From an uncultured Gammaproteobacteria bacterium (lineage in GTDB: Bacteria; Pseudomonadota; Gammaproteobacteria; UBA6429; Thiohalophilaceae), in contig CALBTB010000010.1 in the NCBI GenBank assembly GCA_937967995.1, positions 349,649 through 413,648 of the forward strand: DNA of 64,000 nucleotides, read 5' to 3'. Below are positions 60,638 to 64,000 of this stretch, in pieces (within the stretch, counting starts at the first letter, position 1; every line of letters begins with the position of its first letter). Below the pieces are notes generated by a model. It worked only from the letters and a program-made list of their open reading frames with translations, was not told the DNA's origin and ran no database searches. A program made the translations under genes and the position numbers.

Positions 60638-62176
60638 ATGCGTGCAATATTCATCTTTTTTAGCTTGATGATGTTTTCGGCTGTGCAGGCGCAAACAGTC
60701 GACAAGCTGTATCAACAACACTGCGCATCCTGTCATGGTGCACAACGCCTGGGTGGCATGGGTCCGGCATTGTTACCGGAGAACCTGAAACGGCTGCGCA
60801 AGAACAAGGCACACGGGGTTATTGCTGATGGGCGGGCTGCTACCCAGATGCCGGCTTTTACACAAACCCTGTCAGCAGATCAAATCAAACAACTGGTCGA
60901 TTTTATTTATACACCTCTTGAGTCGGTTCCGGACTGGGGACTGGCGCAGATAAAGCAGTCCCATCTGGTGCAACATAAACCTGGCAGTTTGCCGAATAAA
61001 CCGGTATTCAAGGCGGATTTGCTAAACCTGTTTATCGTGGTTGAGCTGGGTGATCACCATGCCACCGTGTTGAATGGTGACAGTTTTGAACCAATCCATC
61101 GGTTTAAAACACGTTTTGCCCTGCATGGCGGGCCGAAGTATTCGCCGGATGGCCGCTTTGTCTACTTTGCCTCGCGCGACGGCTGGATCAGCAAGTTTGA
61201 TATTTATAATCTGAAAACCGTGGCGGAAATTCGCGCCGGGATCAATACGCGAAACCTGGCAGTGTCACATGACGGCCGTTATGTGATGGTGGGGAATTAC
61301 CTGCCGCATACCCTGGTGTTGCTCGATGCGAGGGATCTGTCACCCATCAAACTTTACACGGTTAAAAATGAAAAAGGCAAAACCTCCCGCGTCAGTGCCG
61401 TGTATACCGCACCACCGCGCAAGAGTTTTATTGCGGCGTTAAAGGACATCACCGAAGTGTGGGAAATTCCCTATAACGAGGATGCTGAACCCATTTACCC
61501 GGGCCTGGTGCATGATTATAAAATGGGCGAGGGCATCGCGGTCAAAGGTCAATTCGGTGTGCGTCGCATCAGGCTGACCGATTACCTGGACGACTTCTTT
61601 TTTGATCAATCGTATGAACATCTGATGGGTGCCGCGCGCAATGCAAAAAACGGCCAGGTCGTGAATCTCATTGTCGGCCGCAAGATTGCTGACCTGGAAC
61701 TGTCCGGGTTGCCGCACCTGGGTTCCGGTATCACATGGAACTATAAAGATACCACCGTACTGGCGACACCCAATCTGAAAAGTGGTGAAGTCAGTATTAT
61801 CGATATGCAGACCTGGAAAACCATCAAACGGATCAGGACGCAGGGGCCGGGATTTTTCATGCGCAGTCACGCCGATTCTGATTACGCCTGGGTGGATGTG
61901 TTTTTCGGTCCCAACCGTGACAAGGTACACATCATCAACAAGCAAACCCTCGAGATCGAACAGACATTGCAACCGGTCCCGGGCAAAACCGCGGCGCATG
62001 TGGAGTTTGACCGCCATGGCAAGTATGCCCTGTTAAGTATCTGGGACATGGACGGGGCAGTGATTGTATACGATGCCAAAACACTCAGGGAGATCAAACG
62101 TTTACCGATGGTCAAGCCGTCCGGTAAATACAATGTCTATAACAAGACCCGCTACACGGAAGGGACCAGTCATTAA
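60638..62176 (+). CDS. nirN: Dihydro-heme d1 dehydrogenase NirN
   Basis: NirS-like periplasmic c/d1 protein that finishes heme d1 by making the acrylate double bond. Signal peptide (FIFFSLMMFSAVQAQ), heme c site CASCHG near residue 32, Met ligand region TQMPAFTQ, and a d1 propeller whose ends include FALHGGPKYSPDGRFVYFAS and PSGKYNVYNKTRYTEGTSH. Shorter N-terminus than NirS and no long linker. Last gene of the nir operon. Confidence 0.95.
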   Translation: MRAIFIFFSLMMFSAVQAQTVDKLYQQHCASCHGAQRLGGMGPALLPENLKRLRKNKAHGVIADGRAATQMPAFTQTLSADQIKQLVDFIYTPLESVPDWGLAQIKQSHLVQHKPGSLPNKPVFKADLLNLFIVVELGDHHATVLNGDSFEPIHRFKTRFALHGGPKYSPDGRFVYFASRDGWISKFDIYNLKTVAEIRAGINTRNLAVSHDGRYVMVGNYLPHTLVLLDARDLSPIKLYTVKNEKGKTSRVSAVYTAPPRKSFIAALKDITEVWEIPYNEDAEPIYPGLVHDYKMGEGIAVKGQFGVRRIRLTDYLDDFFFDQSYEHLMGAARNAKNGQVVNLIVGRKIADLELSGLPHLGSGITWNYKDTTVLATPNLKSGEVSIIDMQTWKTIKRIRTQGPGFFMRSHADSDYAWVDVFFGPNRDKVHIINKQTLEIEQTLQPVPGKTAAHVEFDRHGKYALLSIWDMDGAVIVYDAKTLREIKRLPMVKPSGKYNVYNKTRYTEGTSH

Positions 62177-62198
62177 CAGCCTCATTACTGCCTAAAAT

Positions 62199-62226
62199 TA
62201 ATACTTAGCTATTGACCTAAGTATTA
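62199..62226 (+). promoter_or_regulatory. Dyad operator ahead of the ArsR gene
   Basis: TAATACTTAG (62199-62208) and CTAAGTATTA (62217-62226) are perfect inverted 10-mers with an 8-nt spacer. The dyad covers the -35 hexamer of the promoter, as expected for self-repression by the ArsR-type protein encoded just downstream. Confidence 0.75.
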
Positions 62227-62240
62227 ACTTCTACTACAGT
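62212..62240 (+). promoter_or_regulatory. Sigma-70-like promoter, probably leaderless
   Basis: TTGACC (62212-62217, 5 of 6) and TACAGT (62235-62240, 4 of 6) are spaced by 17 nt. Transcription would begin about 62247-62248, that is, on the ATG at 62248, so the message may lack a 5' leader. Confidence 0.5.
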
Positions 62241-62247
62241 TAGGTAC

Positions 62248-62574
62248 ATGCCTAACTATCAAGCCAGTCTGGATCGCGTTTTCTGGGCACTGGGTGATCC
62301 CACACGTTTCGCTATTGTCGAACAGCTGGCCCGGCAACCGGCCTCTGTATCAGATTTAGCCCGGCCATTTAACCTCTCGTTGCCCACGTTTATGCAACAT
62401 CTGGGCGTGCTTGAGGAGTGTGGACTGGTGACGTCGGAAAAAACCGGACGAGTACGTATGTGCAGTCTGAATAAAAATAAACTGGAAGAAGTGGATGCGT
62501 GGATTTCCGCCCAGAAACGACTATGGACTACACGTTTTGATGCATTGGATAAATTACTGGAGAATGACAAATGA
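62248..62574 (+). CDS. ArsR-family winged-helix repressor
   Basis: 108 residues: FWALGDPTRFAIVEQLARQP followed by SVSDLARPFNLSLPTFMQHL is the ArsR/SmtB HTH. No Cys metal-site motif (CVC) is visible, so it is of the type paired with SRPBCC proteins and not a classical metal sensor. The stop overlaps the next start as ATGA. The dyad at 62199-62226 is its likely operator. Confidence 0.88.
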   Translation: MPNYQASLDRVFWALGDPTRFAIVEQLARQPASVSDLARPFNLSLPTFMQHLGVLEECGLVTSEKTGRVRMCSLNKNKLEEVDAWISAQKRLWTTRFDALDKLLENDK

Positions 62575-63038
62575 ACAGGAAAAAGCTCGTCATAGAACGT
62601 GTTTTCAATGCGCCAATAGAGAAAGTCTGGCATGCGATTACCACACCAGACATGCTGGTTAAATGGTGGTATCCGAATGGGATGTCAAATTCCCATATTT
62701 CTGTCGATTTATGCGAAGGCGGTAAATTTCGTTACTGTTTCAGTAACCAGAGTGGAAAAGCGTTCTGGGGCATAGGTATTTACCAGACTATAGATGAACC
62801 CGCCTATTTATCATACCTGGACAATTTTACGGACGAAAATGGTAACGCCGTACCGCCATCATATTATGGCATGCCGGGTGATGAAGTGATTCCTACGTTA
62901 GTTGAATTTACCTTTAGCAGTGACGGTGATAGGACACAATTCACGTTAACAATGGAAAATCTATTTGACGAAAAAATCACGCGGGGTATGACACAGGGAT
63001 GGAATTCCATGTTCGACCACTTAAAAAGCGAACTGTAA
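62571..63038 (+). CDS. SRPBCC/AHSA1-domain protein
   Basis: 155 residues. VIERVFNAPIEKVWHAITTP and LVKWWYPNGMS mark the AHSA1/START-like hydrophobic-pocket fold; the C-terminal helix begins at MTQGWNSMFDHL. Proteins of this kind coupled to ArsR repressors bind or shield small hydrophobic ligands. The ligand is unknown. Translationally coupled with the repressor. Confidence 0.88.
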   Translation: MNRKKLVIERVFNAPIEKVWHAITTPDMLVKWWYPNGMSNSHISVDLCEGGKFRYCFSNQSGKAFWGIGIYQTIDEPAYLSYLDNFTDENGNAVPPSYYGMPGDEVIPTLVEFTFSSDGDRTQFTLTMENLFDEKITRGMTQGWNSMFDHLKSEL

Positions 63039-63140
63039 TTTTTTTATAACAGAATTTCATCAACTTACAGCAGGCTTCCTGTTCCGATTGAAACAGGCTA
63101 GACTTATCGCGTGGAGGTAGCGTGGGCCTGGTAAAGGCTC

Positions 63141-64000
63141 ATGACAAAAGCAAGACACTGGAAACGCATGATTGCATTGGTGGATATGAATGCATTTTTT
63201 GCGTCCATCGAACAGAACGACTTTCCTGAACTACGTGACCGCCCGGTCGCGGTAACCAACGGTGATGTTGGCTCCTGTGTGATTACCTGTTCCTACGAGG
63301 CGCGTGCCTACGGCGTCAAGACCGGTATGCACATCAGCCTGGCACGCGAGTTGTGTCCGCGCATTATCAAACGTCCGGCCCGCCCGGAGCGTTATGCACA
63401 GGTATCGACGCGCCTGATGACCAGCCTGCAGGACTTCACGCCGGACATCGAAATATTTTCCGTCGACGAGGCATTTCTCGATTTCACGCACTGCTGGCGC
63501 TTATATAACGATCCGGAAAAACTCGCCGCGCAGATTCAGCAGCATGTACTGGACGTATCCGGTGTTAGCTGTTCTATCGGTATCAGCGGTGACAAAACCA
63601 CTGCCAAGTACGCGGCCAAGCAACGCAAGCCGGCCGGCATTACGATCATTCCGCCGTGGGAAGCGGAACAGCGGTTGCGTGATGTGCCGGTGACGGAGTT
63701 GTGTGGTATTGCAGATGGCATCGGCGCGTTTCTGGCCGTGCGCGGTGTTTATAAATGTGGTGACATGAAACACCTGCCCATCGGTGTACTGGGCAAACGC
63801 TTCGGTAATCCCGGCCGTCGCATCTGGCATATGTGTCAGGGCAAGGATTATGATGAGATTCAACCGGATCTGCCGCCACCGAAAACCGTTGGTCATGGCA
63901 AGGTCGTGCCGCCCAATACGCAGGACTACACGACGCTGTTGATTTATTTATTGCACATGAGCGAAAAGGTCGCGGCCCGATTGCGGCGTCATCAGCTTGC
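63141..64000 (+). CDS. Y-family DNA polymerase (DinB/Pol IV-like), 3' truncated by window edge
   Basis: Translesion polymerase running off the end of the window with no stop (about 287 residues visible). Palm-site motifs are ALVDMNAFFASIEQ (first metal Asp), CSYEARAYGVKTGM and FSVDEAFLDF (catalytic Asp-Glu). SCSIGISGDKTTAKYAAKQRK is also typical. ATG 63141 is used; the conserved part starts at ATG 63168. Compared with DinB, PPNTQDYTTLLIYLLHMSEK differs, so it may be a distinct DinB-like or UmuC-like branch. No clear LexA box lies upstream. Confidence 0.85.
   Translation, partial: MTKARHWKRMIALVDMNAFFASIEQNDFPELRDRPVAVTNGDVGSCVITCSYEARAYGVKTGMHISLARELCPRIIKRPARPERYAQVSTRLMTSLQDFTPDIEIFSVDEAFLDFTHCWRLYNDPEKLAAQIQQHVLDVSGVSCSIGISGDKTTAKYAAKQRKPAGITIIPPWEAEQRLRDVPVTELCGIADGIGAFLAVRGVYKCGDMKHLPIGVLGKRFGNPGRRIWHMCQGKDYDEIQPDLPPPKTVGHGKVVPPNTQDYTTLLIYLLHMSEKVAARLRRHQL

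Noticed and set aside
61439..62017. 192-codon open frame on the minus strand
   Set aside because: Antisense shadow of nirN, which has signal peptide, heme site and propeller in the plus frame.
63079..63096. CTGT-N10-ACAG inverted repeat before the Y-family polymerase, considered as a LexA/SOS box
   Set aside because: The canonical gammaproteobacterial box has CTGT-N8-ACAG; the spacing here is 2 nt too long and the flanks do not match.
63231..63896. Several minus-strand open frames near the right edge
   Set aside because: They are shadows of the Y-family polymerase, whose plus-strand frame is open to the end of the window.

Overview
The window looks like chromosomal DNA of a free-living gammaproteobacterium with a respiratory denitrification branch. 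This rests on gene order (mreBCD-mrdA-rodA-mltB-rlpA-dacA-lipBA; hemA/prfA/prmC; lolB-ispE-tRNA-prs-rplY-pth-ychF; gatCAB), on FNR/DNR-type operators, and on complete nor and nir gene sets. The genus cannot be fixed by reading; a sulfur-oxidising or denitrifying Chromatiales-like lineage is a guess. No transposase, integrase, rRNA or CRISPR array was seen.

Layout. 1-3218 (+): an M14 carboxypeptidase fragment, then two exported envelope proteins (a TPR protein and an L,D-transpeptidase) that share a C-terminal domain. 3197-15266 (-): a long cell-envelope gene string (mreB, C, D, PBP2, RodA, MltB, RlpA, PBP5-type DacA, D-amino acid aminotransferase, YbeD, LipB, LipA, ElyC-like). 15403-20947 (+): gatCAB, hslO, a small c-type cytochrome and a thioesterase-like protein, with repeated long hairpin elements between genes. 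20954-24962 (-): moeB-like, prmC, prfA, hemA. 25090-32153 (+): TPR lipoprotein, lolB, ispE, tRNA-Gln, prs, rplY, pth, ychF. 32143-39723: a Crp-family regulator, a tripartite tricarboxylate transporter operon (tctC-B-A) with a DUF3604 PHP-like hydrolase, and an orphan binding protein. 39876-43238: a CAU-anticodon tRNA followed by a block of small unrecognised proteins, several of them membrane proteins, running into rtcB. 44418-62176: a denitrification supercluster. 62248-64000: an ArsR/SRPBCC pair and a truncated Y-family DNA polymerase.

How the denitrification genes work together: a DNR-like regulator diverges from DUF2249-norC-norB-norQ-(membrane protein)-(ferredoxin)-norD-nosR/nirI-like, with a perfect FNR box between them. 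A second FNR box precedes nirS, which is followed by nirE-C-F-D-L-G-H-J-N, the heme d1 pathway. Together these reduce nitrite to nitric oxide and then to nitrous oxide. nosZ, nap and nar are not in the window.

Points most worth a second look: a family of about 100-bp hairpins with an identical 20-nt core and co-varying stems; mreC, whose conserved N-terminus starts at a GTT codon; the TctCBA-DUF3604 operon with strong leader and intercistronic hairpins; the unknown membrane-protein block beside the tRNA; and a probably leaderless, self-repressed ArsR/SRPBCC operon.
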